Positions 46,882 to 57,475 of a stretch of 64,000 nucleotides of DNA are shown here, piece by piece. The stretch lies in contig CM058230.1 of the NCBI GenBank assembly GCA_030180135.1, positions 16,989,082 to 17,053,081 on the forward strand, given 5' to 3'. How positions within the stretch are numbered: the stretch's first letter is position 1; every line of letters begins with the position of its first letter. The translations under genes were made by a program, and so were the position numbers. The notes beneath the pieces were generated by a model. The model searched no databases. It saw only the letters and a list, made by a program, of their open reading frames with translations, and was not told where the DNA came from. The DNA comes from Orychophragmus violaceus (lineage: Eukaryota; Streptophyta; Magnoliopsida; Brassicales; Brassicaceae).

Positions 46882-49800
46882 ATGTCAGGAAAAGGTAACG
46901 AAACAGATTCGGAAAACCCTAAGGTTGACCTAAGCGACCATGAGGGAAGTGATTACAACCAGAGTGATCACGAAGACGATGCGGCCAAAAGCGGCAAACA
47001 GCCGCGAAACACCGCCAAGACCAAAGCTCGGGATGACGGCAAACATGCCCCGTCACTCAGCGAAACAGAGGCTCAAATCGAGCAAGACAAGACCTTAGCC
47101 ACTCTAATGGCCAAGATCGAGTCACAGAACGACTTGATCAAAACGTTCTCAAAGAAAGTCGACCTACTGCAGACAGAGCAAGCAAAAATCCTTTCAGGAC
47201 AACGGTCGAGAAAACCCAGGAGAGAGGTGCCTTCAAAGGTGAAAGACAAAGTCGCTAGACGACTGGTCTATAGCACATCTGAGGAAAGCCACCATGAACA
47301 GAGCCATAGCAGCGAATCCAGGAGCAACCCGCGTAAGGAAAGCGACAAGGATACTCGCGAGCGGAGCTCACATCGGAGGGAAGGTTCTGAAAGACCCAAA
47401 CGGAGCGAAAGTCAGAGACATAACAACCAAAGTGATGAGAGGTATTCACCCGACAGAGAGGAACATACCAGTCACCAGACACGGGACGTGCACCACAGAC
47501 GAAATTCGCGACGTGAGAATGGCTCGCACCGAGACAACTATCGCCGCGAGCGAGGTATGTCATACGAGAAAACTCACGGAACGTCTATTCGCAGAGCAAG
47601 TCGCAACCATGTCGAAAAAAAACTGATTGAGCTCAAAGACACCCTAAAAGAACTAAAAGGGGAGGTCCATGGCGTGAAGGGGTCCGCACCCGAGATAGAC
47701 CGAATCATCGAGGAAACTCGTAGGACTCCCTTCACCTCGCGCATCACGAACACATATATCAGGCAAAGAGAGAAGCTCAGGCTACCGATGTATGACGGCA
47801 CCAAAGATCCAGCGACCCATCTCACAACGTTCAAAATCATGGCGGCAAAGGCACGGTTCTCATCAAGCGAGGAGCGCGACATCGGCTTCTGCCAACTGTT
47901 CACCGAAACCCTGGAAGGAGACGCGCTGAACTGGTTCTCCCGACTTCCATCCAAGTCAATTGATAGCTTCTCGGACCTCACATGGGCATTCGTAAGGCAT
48001 CACTTTGCCTACATTCGTAAAGACACTTCGCTAAGCGCGTTGATGTCGATGACGCAAGAGAAGAAGGAAACCTTGAAAGATTTCGTAGAAAGGTTCAGAG
48101 CAGTGATGACACGAGCTGAGGTACCAGATAAGTTCACTATCGCAGCCCTGACAAACGCCGTCTGGCACGAATCGCCGTTTTACCAAGATTTAGTCATCAA
48201 CCCGCCACTAACTATCGAGGACGCACTTCATCGGGCAAACAAATTCGTGGAATTAGAGGAGAAGAAGGTCGCATTGGCAAAGAGGTTCGGTCCTGGAAAA
48301 CAGGCGGATAAGAAGGAGGAAAGAAAACCCATGCAGCATTACGACGGTAAAAGCGCCAAAACAATGGTTGTGGACGGCACCGACAAATCCCGGTCATCAA
48401 AGCCGTGGAATAAAAGAGGGAAAGAGGCGAAGAAGGCGCAAGAAGCCTCCGCTACGGGGGACAAGTACTGTGAATACCACCAAGCTACGTCGCACGACAC
48501 GGCTGAATGTCGGAATCTCAAAAACGCACTCTACTCCCGACTTTCCAATGAAGAAATCAAGGCGGCCATCGAGAGGTTGAAGAAGGAAGAATCGGGACAG
48601 AAGGAAGACAAAGCCGACGAGCAGGCTCCCAAGCAAGATAAACCGCCACGCCGTATCAAAAGCATAGCTTTGAAACGTAACCATGAAGCAGAAGGGGAGG
48701 ACGACGAAGAAGAAACCCCCAAAACCATCCGAAGAATCAACATGATCATGGGCGGTCTAATCTCCGTAAACGACTCGGTCAGGTCAATCAAGGTCTATGA
48801 ACGCCTTGCATTGGCCGCGCAAAAAGCGCCTCAACCAATCCTATCAGACGATCCGCCCGTCATCTTTACCGACCAGGACCTCTATGGAACTCACTACCCC
48901 CATAATGACCCTCTGGTGGTTGAGCTTCTGATCGGAAGTTGCCAAGTATCTCGAATACTGGTGGACACCGGGAGTTCAATAGACTTAATTTTCCTAGATA
49001 CACTCAAGAAGATGGACATTAAGGAGGAGGATATCAAGCAGAAGGCCAAGCCGCTCACCGGGTTCACGAGTGAGACGACGTACACAATTGGAACGATCAA
49101 GTTGCCTGTCTTCGCAGGAGGAGTTAACAGATTGGTGAGGTTTCACGTCATTGACAAGCCAACCATCTATAACGTAATCCTTGGAACTCCATGGCTATAT
49201 AGCATGAAGGCGGTATCATCAACATACCATCAATGTCTGAAATTCCCGACACCTAAAGGAATCCAGACAGTCAAAGGATGCCAGAGCGCAAGTCGGTCGT
49301 GTTTCGCAAGAGAACATAAGATCAGGGTGCCTTCCTGCATGATAAACACAGAACACGGAAGAAAAGGACCGGAGAAAGAACTGATCCAGCAAGTCATCAT
49401 TGACGAATCAGATGCAAGCAAGTGTGTGGGCATTGGTGCAGGATTACCGGAAGACATCAAGGAGGAACTGATCACCTTCCTACAGCAAAACGTTACAACG
49501 TTTGCGTGGACAATGAAGGATATGAAGGGTATCAACCCAACCATTACAACTCACGAGTTGAATGTCGATCCGACCTACAAGCCAGTCAAGCAAAAGAGGC
49601 GAAAACTCGGCCCAGAAAGGGCTAAAGCAGTCAACGATGAAGTAGAGAAGCTACTCGAAGCCGGTTCAATCCAAGAAGTCAAATATCCTGACTGGCTGGC
49701 CAATCCAGTGGTCGTGAAGAAGAAAAACGGGAAGTGGAGAGTGTGTGTCGACTTCACGGACCTCAACAAAGCCTGCCCCAAGGATAGTTTCCCGCTGCCG

Positions 49801-52665
49801 CACATCGACCGACTTGTTGAGGCGACGGCTGGGAACGAACTGCTATCATTCATGGATGCGTTCTCAGGATATAACCAAATCCTCATGAACCCAGACGACA
49901 GAGAAAAGACGGCCTTCATCACTGAACGAGGCACGTATTGCTACAAAGTCATGCCTTTCGGCCTCAAAAACGCCGGCGCCACCTACCAGCGGTTGGTAAA
50001 CCGGATGTTTGCAGGGCAACTTGGTGCAACAATGGAAGTTTATATCGACGACATGCTAGTCAAGTCTCTGATTGCCTCTCAGCATGTCGGTCATCTTAAG
50101 GAATGTTTCAACATCCTTAACCGATACGGCATGAAACTTAACCCAACCAAGTGTACATTTGGGGTGACATCGGGAGAATTCCTAGGATACGTGGTAACTC
50201 AGAGAGGAATAGAAGCTAATCCAAAGCAGATCACAGCCATAATCGACTTACCATCTCCCAAGAACACTCGAGAGGTACAACGCCTCACTGGCCGCATAGC
50301 CGCCTTGAACAGGTTTATATCCCGGTCAACGGATAAATGTCTGCCTTTTTACGAGCTCCTACGAGGGAACAAAACATTCGTGTGGGACGAGAAGTGTCAA
50401 GAAGCCTTCATCCAACTCAAGGACTACTTGTCAAACCCGCCGATACTGTCTAAACCCGAGAATGGTGAGACATTACTGCTTTACATCGCCGTTTCAACAA
50501 CAACAGTGAGTGGCGTGCTAGTTCGGAAAGATCGAGGAGAACAGAAGCCGATCTTCTACGTCAGCAAAACAATGAACGGAGCCGAAACCAGGTATCCTGC
50601 AATGGAAAAATTGGCTTTCGCAATCGTCATCTCGGCACGGAAGCTGCGACCTTATTTTCAGTCACATCCGATTGCTGTATTAAGCAGTCAACCTCTTCGA
50701 ACGATACTTCATAGCCCAGGACAGTCTGGTCGTCTAGCCAAGTGGGCAATAGAGTTAAGTGAGTACGACATCGAGTACAGGAACAGGACAACCGCCAAGT
50801 CGCAGGTAATAGCTGATTTCCTTGTCGAATTATCACCTGAATTGGATGTCGGCACCGAGACAGAAGACAAAAATTGGAAACTGTTCGTCGATGGGGCTTC
50901 ATCTAAAAAAGGAGCCGGGATAGGGATACGTCTCATATCACCAACCGGCGAGATATTAGAGCAGTCATTCAAACTAGGTTTCACGGCTTCCAACAACACA
51001 GCCGAGTACGAAGCTTTGTTAGCCGGTCTCAGACTAGCTAGGGAAATCGGAGTACGACATCTCTTGGCCCACTGTGATTCCATGCTTGTAGCCAACCAGA
51101 TCAACGGTGACTACGAAGCTAAAAATAAACGAATGGAGGCTTATCGAAAGACGGCGTTGGAACTCACCAGTTCCTTCGAATTCTTCGACATTGTCCAGAT
51201 ACCAAGAAAGGAGAATGCCCCGGCAGACGCACTTGCGTCGCTGGCATCTAATCCAAATCTCTGTCGACGGATCCCGGTAGAGACGATTCACGAGCCAAGC
51301 ATCCCGCACCCTGAGAACAATCAGGAAGAAACTGAAGAAATGATCTTGAGTGAGAAGGACGGCATATGCTGCAATATTCAAGCAAAGGGCATAGACCTCA
51401 TCGCTGTCCTAACCGGCGACAACAAAGACTGGCGACTTCCGATAAGAGCGTACCTGACGGAAGGGAAGCTCCCAGAAGATAAATGGGAAGCAAGACGACT
51501 TAAAGTCAAAAGCGCGCGATACACTATACATGAAGGTATCCTCTACAAGTATTCTGCTAACAAGATCCTCCTCAGATGCATAAACGGAGATGAAGTAAGT
51601 CGGGTTCTTGAAGAAACGCACTCTGGAGCATGCGGAAACCACTCCGGAGGCAGGTCTCTCGCCCTCAAAATCAAGTTGAATGGTCACTATTGTCCGACTA
51701 TGATAACCGACTGCGAGACCTACTCTAACAAGTGTGAAAAGTGTCAGCGACATGCGCCATTCATACATCGACCTACAGAGCTACTCACAACGTCAACTGC
51801 GGCTTACCCATTCATGAGATGGGCGATGGACATCGTCGGACCATTACCATTATCCAATCAAAGACGTTTCCTGCTCATCATGACCGACTACTTCACAAAG
51901 TGGGTAGAGGCCAAGGCTTACGTCGCAATCCATGATGTCCAGGTTCAGAATTTCGTCTGGAAATACATAATATGTCGTTTCGGGCTACCCTATGAGATCG
52001 TCACAGACAACGGATCACAATTCATCTCGAAAGTGTTCGAAGGGTTCTGCAAGAAGTGGGATATACGCCTTAGCAAATCGACACCAAGGTATCCTCAGGG
52101 AAACGGCCAAGCCGAAGCCACAAATAAAACCATCATTGCCGGCATCAAAAAACGCCTTGAAAGAAAAAAAGGAGTTTGGGCAGATGAGTTAGATGGAGTC
52201 CTCTGGTCGCACAGAACGACACCTCGCAGTGCAACGGGAGCCAACCCGTTTTCCTTAGCCTTTGGCGTGGAAGCAATGGTACCGGCAGAAGCTAACATTT
52301 ACACTCTCCGCCGCTCTCTCATGCCGCACCACACTGAAATCAACGAAAAGATGCTAATCCAGGCTCTCGACACCTTAGAGGAAGAACGGGATCGAGCCCT
52401 ACTCAGGATTCAAAACTACCAACAGCTCGCAGCTCGGTACTACAACCAGAAAGTCAAAGAACGCCATTTTCAAGTCGGTGACTTCGTCCTCCGCAAAGTT
52501 TACGAAAACACCAAGGAGCAAAGAGCAGGGAAACTCGGGGCAAAATGGGAAGGACCCTACAAAGTCACCAAAGTCGTCAAACTAGGAGTCTACGAGCTTG
52601 AGTCAACGAAAGGCAAGGCTTTACCTCGATCCTGGAACTCGGCAAGCCTGAAGGAGTACCACTAA
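46882..52665 (+). CDS. Gag-pol polyprotein of element E
   Basis: 1927 residues in a single frame. A charged, S/R/H-rich N-terminus precedes the gag domain (about 310-465; LPMYDGTKDPATHLTTF). A variant zinc motif YCEYHQATSHDTAEC starts near 529. Protease has DTGSS at 695. Reverse transcriptase (about 890-1130) has VCVDFTDLNKACPKDSFP and YIDD at 1054-1057. The usual gypsy RNase H follows (about 1177-1305), then a second, archaeal-type RNase H (about 1332-1455; FVDGASSKKGAG, NNTAEYEAL, NAPADALA), a mark of the Tat lineage. Integrase has an HHCC finger (near 1580-1615) and a D1650, D1709, E1745 triad, giving DD35E spacing. All catalytic motifs look intact. I see no internal stop, frameshift or chromodomain. 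The protein would be cleaved by its own protease. Confidence 0.95.
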   Translation: MSGKGNETDSENPKVDLSDHEGSDYNQSDHEDDAAKSGKQPRNTAKTKARDDGKHAPSLSETEAQIEQDKTLATLMAKIESQNDLIKTFSKKVDLLQTEQAKILSGQRSRKPRREVPSKVKDKVARRLVYSTSEESHHEQSHSSESRSNPRKESDKDTRERSSHRREGSERPKRSESQRHNNQSDERYSPDREEHTSHQTRDVHHRRNSRRENGSHRDNYRRERGMSYEKTHGTSIRRASRNHVEKKLIELKDTLKELKGEVHGVKGSAPEIDRIIEETRRTPFTSRITNTYIRQREKLRLPMYDGTKDPATHLTTFKIMAAKARFSSSEERDIGFCQLFTETLEGDALNWFSRLPSKSIDSFSDLTWAFVRHHFAYIRKDTSLSALMSMTQEKKETLKDFVERFRAVMTRAEVPDKFTIAALTNAVWHESPFYQDLVINPPLTIEDALHRANKFVELEEKKVALAKRFGPGKQADKKEERKPMQHYDGKSAKTMVVDGTDKSRSSKPWNKRGKEAKKAQEASATGDKYCEYHQATSHDTAECRNLKNALYSRLSNEEIKAAIERLKKEESGQKEDKADEQAPKQDKPPRRIKSIALKRNHEAEGEDDEEETPKTIRRINMIMGGLISVNDSVRSIKVYERLALAAQKAPQPILSDDPPVIFTDQDLYGTHYPHNDPLVVELLIGSCQVSRILVDTGSSIDLIFLDTLKKMDIKEEDIKQKAKPLTGFTSETTYTIGTIKLPVFAGGVNRLVRFHVIDKPTIYNVILGTPWLYSMKAVSSTYHQCLKFPTPKGIQTVKGCQSASRSCFAREHKIRVPSCMINTEHGRKGPEKELIQQVIIDESDASKCVGIGAGLPEDIKEELITFLQQNVTTFAWTMKDMKGINPTITTHELNVDPTYKPVKQKRRKLGPERAKAVNDEVEKLLEAGSIQEVKYPDWLANPVVVKKKNGKWRVCVDFTDLNKACPKDSFPLPHIDRLVEATAGNELLSFMDAFSGYNQILMNPDDREKTAFITERGTYCYKVMPFGLKNAGATYQRLVNRMFAGQLGATMEVYIDDMLVKSLIASQHVGHLKECFNILNRYGMKLNPTKCTFGVTSGEFLGYVVTQRGIEANPKQITAIIDLPSPKNTREVQRLTGRIAALNRFISRSTDKCLPFYELLRGNKTFVWDEKCQEAFIQLKDYLSNPPILSKPENGETLLLYIAVSTTTVSGVLVRKDRGEQKPIFYVSKTMNGAETRYPAMEKLAFAIVISARKLRPYFQSHPIAVLSSQPLRTILHSPGQSGRLAKWAIELSEYDIEYRNRTTAKSQVIADFLVELSPELDVGTETEDKNWKLFVDGASSKKGAGIGIRLISPTGEILEQSFKLGFTASNNTAEYEALLAGLRLAREIGVRHLLAHCDSMLVANQINGDYEAKNKRMEAYRKTALELTSSFEFFDIVQIPRKENAPADALASLASNPNLCRRIPVETIHEPSIPHPENNQEETEEMILSEKDGICCNIQAKGIDLIAVLTGDNKDWRLPIRAYLTEGKLPEDKWEARRLKVKSARYTIHEGILYKYSANKILLRCINGDEVSRVLEETHSGACGNHSGGRSLALKIKLNGHYCPTMITDCETYSNKCEKCQRHAPFIHRPTELLTTSTAAYPFMRWAMDIVGPLPLSNQRRFLLIMTDYFTKWVEAKAYVAIHDVQVQNFVWKYIICRFGLPYEIVTDNGSQFISKVFEGFCKKWDIRLSKSTPRYPQGNGQAEATNKTIIAGIKKRLERKKGVWADELDGVLWSHRTTPRSATGANPFSLAFGVEAMVPAEANIYTLRRSLMPHHTEINEKMLIQALDTLEEERDRALLRIQNYQQLAARYYNQKVKERHFQVGDFVLRKVYENTKEQRAGKLGAKWEGPYKVTKVVKLGVYELESTKGKALPRSWNSASLKEYH

Positions 52666-53770
52666 AGACGGCAAGGCGTCTAAAAAAAAAAAAAAATTAT
52701 GTACTAAGAACTACGAGTGACTTGATTCCTCCTCGGAGGATACGTAGGCAGCCTTTACCGGCACAGTCACAAATCTAATAAAAACCTTATTCTTCAGATA
52801 ACCGTCTTGAAAGGCAGGCAAAGACCCGCTAAACAGGTAAGTCCTCTCATTAAGATTCAAATATTTGATGATACCCAACCAAAGCCGAGTCCTAACTCGC
52901 AAAAGCCGAGTCCTAACTCGCAAAAGCCGAGTTCTAACTCGCAAAAGCCGAGTTCTAAACTCGCAAAAGCCGAGTCTTAACTCGCAAAAGCCGAGTTCTA
53001 ACTCGCAAAAGCCGAGTCCTAACTCGCAAAAGCCGAGTTCTAACTCGCAAAAACCGAGTTCTAAACTCGCAAAAGCCGAGTCTTAACTCGCAAAAGCCAG
53101 ATTCCAACTCGGCTTAAGACGAGCAACGACTCGCAGAAAGACAAGCAATGACTTGCACCATCAGCACCATGCCTCCTGGCCAGGGGCACGGTCCTTCTTG
53201 CGCACGAGGTGCACATCGTGGCAAGAAGAAGCCGGGATCCGTCCCGCAAATTCTTCGTGGTAGGAGATAACAAGTAAGCCGAGCAGAAAGAACTCGCATG
53301 TTCTCCCACCCTTAGAATAAATCCGAGCACCCGTAAGTCTCGCAAAACCGCCTTACGGCAAGAGTCGCTAAGTTGTTTGAGCTTGAAAAACTGAGCATAA
53401 ACATCCGGTAAACAAATACAAGCTCAATACAAAATTAGTACGACTAAAAAACTAACTAAAGTCGCTATCTGATTAAACCCGTCTTATGCCAGTTTAAAAA
53501 ACAAGAAATGAGCCGACTAAGTTAAAATCACTACTTGCTTTAATTAGTAAAGGTGACAAAGATCTAATGACAAAAGTCGCTATAAGTTTAAATACTATGG
53601 TACGACTTGGTCCTTGAGTTCCAAACAATTACTCATGTTTTGATAGAATGGTCAAAGCCACTAGCGGGCATAAAGCAAGTTTAAATACGATAAAAACAAC
53701 AAGAGTTCACCAAAAAAAGATTACAAGACTGATACAGAAAATTATTAAAGATAGCAACCCATGCTGACGA
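52666..53770. other. Element E spacer between pol and antisense gene
   Basis: It holds an A14 run after the pol stop, the tandem repeat described separately (52881-53100), and then about 670 bp with no coding frame. It would contain both convergent 3' ends. Confidence 0.6.
52881..53100. repeat. Minisatellite of 20-22-bp units in element E
   Basis: About ten to eleven units of AAAAGCCGAGTYCTAACTCG. The order of variants (a unit with TTCTAAACTCG followed by one with TCTTAACTCG) occurs twice, about five units apart, so there is a higher-order period near 106 bp. Confidence 0.85.
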
Positions 53771-56382
53771 CTAATGATCGATACCATCCTTCTCCACCTG
53801 GCCCTGCGCCTTAGGAATACCGTCTACGGCCGCGATCTCCAAGCGAACAGATTGGACGAGATCGGCAGGAACCGCCTCTGGAATTATTCCGCAATTGGTT
53901 CCAAACTGGTCAATATGCTGTGGGACTGGAGGAGGAGAGTCATGAGAACGATTGAGAAGAGGATGACGAAGTGGCGAGAGGACAAGCGTAAGCTCCTCTT
54001 TGGTTACGACGCTCATATCATCTAACTCCGCGTCCACCGCGACCTCGTCAGCAGAAATCTTGTCCAAGACGGTTTGGGGAATCGGCACGCCTTGCCCGCT
54101 AAGCTTCACCAAACACCTTTTGAGCCCAGAAATCTGAGCCTGCTTGACCTGCACTGCAACGGCGGTCTCTTGATCGCTGATATAACGTTTGATGAGGTCA
54201 AAATGAGTCTGTGCCTTCGTCCTGGCCGCAGCTTCGACTCTCTCTCTCTCTTTTTGGATCAGATCAAGATGAAACTTCTGCAACCTCTCCTTCTCCAACT
54301 GAAACCTATGATGATCGGCTTTCGAACTCTCCTCAGCCGCCTTCAGTTTCCCCTCAAGGACCAGATTATTCGCTTCTAGCACCTTCTTCTCTTCTTTAAT
54401 CTTCTTAAGAAGATCGTCCCGCTTGGTGACCGCCGAAGCCATCTTTTTCGCACTCCAACAACTTTCCAGAGCCACACGATTGGAGGCCGCAATCATCTAC
54501 AAAACAACAAATAAAAACTCCCGGATGAGATTGGATGGTTAGAACAAAAAGATCAGGCGAAGGCGGACTTACGTTAGCTTCGGCATGTTTCAACTTGACA
54601 ACAGCATCTGAATGAGGCAGCTCTTCCAACACCGGCCAATCCGACTCATTCCCTCTCACGCATGTCAACATATCAAAGCAAGCTCGAGGATTGTTGACAA
54701 AGGGGATTTCACTTTCATATTGGTAAGCGAAATTGTGGATAGACGGCCGGACCTCTCCCTCTTTCACTTCACGCCTTGGCCGCACCAAGACGAGTTCCTT
54801 GTTGGACACGAAAGGCTTAGGATTGCCGGACTTATCAGGTAAAGTCCCGTCAAATGTGTAGAACCGTTTCCACGGATCCTTCTGTTTGGCAGGTTCTCCG
54901 GAAGCCGCCGCCTCGGCAATAGCGTCTTCGGATGTCTTATTCGCTTGAGACGCTTTCTTTGTCGGCTTCTCCTGAGCCGCCTTGTCTTCTGCGGGCCTTT
55001 TCCTCGAAGGGATTTTGGGTGGCAATTTGTGAGGATTCCCCGCCGGCGCAGTCGATTTCTCGCCAATTTCAGAAGATTGGTTGCCGCCTTGAGTGAGCGG
55101 AAGTTCACCTTTGTCGGTCAATGGCTCGACGGAAGAAGGATCGAACGAGATCTCCTTGGAATAGTCGACAGAGCTGATTCGCTGAACTTTGCCCATCTTT
55201 CTCGGTTTAACAAGTTGATCAGCAGTAACTTTCGCCTTGGTGTTCCACTTAACTGAAACAAAATAAGTCAGGACCAACAAAAACGAAACCACCATAAAGC
55301 GATAGACAAACCTGCAGAGATCCGCGGCAAGAACTTGTTGATACGATCACGGGTAAGGTCTTTCCACTTGCGCAAACCCAAAGCCTGAATCTGCTGAAGG
55401 ATAGGAAAGAAGTTGTCGGGATACGGCTTCAGAAAAGGGTGATCCACTGCAAAGACAAAAAGGAATTAAGTAAATTGACTATGTTCAAAAGATGAGAAAA
55501 ATCGGGACGATAGCTACCATAATCAGTATTCCAAGACGTCCTAATGAGTTCCTTATGCTCATCGGGAACCACTAATGATGACAGTTCGACAAAGAAGTAG
55601 GATCGCTGCCAGTTGTTGATTTTCTTAGGCGCATCCGTCAAGACGCGGTTGCCGCTCTTGAATTTAACCGCAAAACACCCTGGGCTAGTGGCTTTCATAC
55701 GGTTGATTGACGTCATCTCCTCAAAAATCTGAGCGGTTATTGTGATGCCGGCCTCAGCCCCTAGCACAAGAAGGCCGACCATGTGACGAACCGCAACAGC
55801 TGAAAGTTGGGAGATAGCAATCTCGCGACGATGGCAGTATAAAATCAACAGGTCGGGAAGCGGGAACCAACAACGACAACCCCCAGTAAACGTGTTGATA
55901 AAATAAGACTCGTAAAGCGTCATGTATCCCGGAGGCGGACTCCAGGGACGGTCAAGTGGAAAGGGGATAATGACCTTGATCCTTGGATCTGCTCCGCAAT
56001 CTCGAAGCACAGATCTCACCGTAGTCGCAGTAGATTTGGTCTTAAAGACGTTGCCAAACATCTCATCAGGACCGGTAGGAGCATTGTCATCAGAGCCACC
56101 CTGACCGACATCGATATCGTCCCCGTCTTCATCAGAGTCTCGTAGCTGAGGAATGACTAAGTCTTCCCGACCCGAGTTTTCAGCGGCATCATTTTGGCGA
56201 GATGCCTCGCGACGACGTCGCAGCTCTTCAATGGCAGAATGAGCTGGGTGATTTCTCAAGTCAGAAGAAGTGCCAGACGACGAAGAAGCAGGAGAATCGG
56301 GTTGACGACTTGACGAGTCATCCGCAGATGAGACTAAAACAACTTCCTTGTCTTTACTCGATGAACAACGGATCAAAGACAT
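53771..56382 (-). CDS. Antisense four-exon gene of element E (PF04195-like 'putative gypsy type transposon' protein)
   Basis: Minus-strand exons 56382-55518, 55446-55312, 55252-54573 and 54496-53771 join through canonical GT...AG introns of 71, 59 and 76 bp into one frame of 801 residues. The N-terminus is S/D/E-rich. The domain around residues 170-300 (WFPLPDLLILYCH, AVRHMVGLLVLGAEAG) resembles the PF04195 family of Tat-associated proteins. The middle is lysine/proline-rich with basic clusters, and the last exon is strongly coiled-coil (KRDDLLKKIKEEKKVLEANN). It lies tail-to-tail with pol. Grande elements carry a comparable antisense gene. Function unknown. Open frame plus clean introns argue it is a real gene, and its own TATA box is visible. 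The splicing model is mine, from sequence alone. Confidence 0.78.
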
Positions 56383-56848
56383 GGATTTGATAAAGAACGA
56401 ATGAAGAACACAGGAGGGAAGTAAAAGTTTGATCTTAACACCTATAAAACCTAAGGCGGAGCAACGGCGGAAGAAAGATCGGAAAATAAATACCGAGAGA
56501 GAGAAATTACCTTTCGAGATTCTTCATTGGGACCAAATGATAAGGAAAATGGCAAGAAGGAACTATTTATAAGAAAAATGACGGCGTGGAACTCGAGGCA
56601 CACCTTTACCTAGGCGATGCTTCGTATCCCGCACCTACCCGACGATAGGACCGAGAATCAATTCCGGTTTAGCCAAAAATACCATCGGTTTAGAGCCAAG
56701 CGCACGGTTATCTCCAGACAGATCGGCCTAGCCTAATACGGGCCTGAAAGTGAAACATGGGCCTAAAAGACAACGTGGGCCTACCTAAATCATTTCTCAA
56801 ACCATAGGTTAACTCCTCGTAATGCCGACTTGAGTACAAGTCGCCACA
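56383..56848 (-). promoter_or_regulatory. Upstream region of the antisense gene
   Basis: A stretch of about 465 bp between the antisense ATG and the polypurine tract. No other feature is seen besides the TATA box. Confidence 0.45.
56564..56571 (-). promoter_or_regulatory. Candidate TATA box of the antisense gene
   Basis: The minus strand reads TATAAATAG about 180 bp before the ATG at 56382, leaving room for a 5' UTR of about 150 nt. Confidence 0.5.
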
Positions 56849-56860
56849 CTGGGGGGGGGG
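56849..56860 (+). other. Polypurine tract of element E
   Basis: CTGGGGGGGGGG followed by CTTAT and the 3' LTR TG. Ten consecutive G residues. Confidence 0.75.
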
Positions 56861-56865
56861 CTTAT

Positions 56866-57406
56866 TGTTAGAGTCAAGATTAGCACTTTCCTAAAGAAGG
56901 CCTATTCATGAGTTTAGGCCGGCCCAGAATGGAAAGACGGTAATAAAAGCCCAAGGCGGTAAAACCTAGGTTTACCGAACTCGGGATAGCCGACTGACAT
57001 TAGGGTTTGGGAGGTGTCGGAGTAAAGGCGGTGCGCAGGCAAGACGGAAAAAGGGAATATTCCGTAAAAGATAAAGCCGATTTATTAAGAAATATTCGTG
57101 TTTATCTTTATTTCCTTTTTGTATTTAGACCGACATTGTAATCCTATATAAGGGAACTGGGGAACATTGAATAGAGACACACTTTTCTTAATATTTTTCG
57201 CTTGAGAGACTTTAGAGCAAACTATAAAACCTAATTTCTCTCCGGCGACTTTAGAACTCTCTTTTACCGGCTTCCATCTCGGAAACGCCGACTTTAAACC
57301 CTAATTTCCTAAATCTCACCGCGTTCTTTAATTCTTCTTTTAGAATCCCTAATTACAAACCCTAAAACTCTTTCTATCTTGGGATAGACCGAGTTGAGAT
57401 CTTACA
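56866..57406 (+). repeat. 3' LTR of element E
   Basis: 541 bp; no mismatch to the 5' LTR found by eye. Confidence 0.93.
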
Positions 57407-57475
57407 CTATAGTTAAGAAAATGAAGAACAATAAATGGTAAAAATAAAAGGACGTATATAAAGTAAATATATACA

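Larger units (their letters stand above)
46295..57406 (+). mobile_element. Element E: intact Tat-lineage LTR retrotransposon, very recent
   Basis: Two 541-bp LTRs (46295-46835, 56866-57406) in which I see no difference, target duplication CTATA (46290-46294, 57407-57411), primer site and G10 polypurine tract. It encodes an uninterrupted 1927-residue gag-pol with protease, reverse transcriptase, two RNase H domains and integrase, and an antisense spliced gene between pol and the 3' LTR. The dual RNase H and antisense ORF fit the Tat/Ogre/Retand/Grande group. All components for autonomous movement appear present. Confidence 0.95.

Noticed and set aside
46882..52665. An envelope-bearing retrovirus-like element
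   Set aside because: No envelope-like ORF with signal peptide or transmembrane segment follows pol; the downstream gene is antisense and spliced.
52881..53100. Possible CRISPR or centromeric satellite
   Set aside because: Head-to-tail 21-bp units inside a retrotransposon; a minisatellite is the simpler reading.
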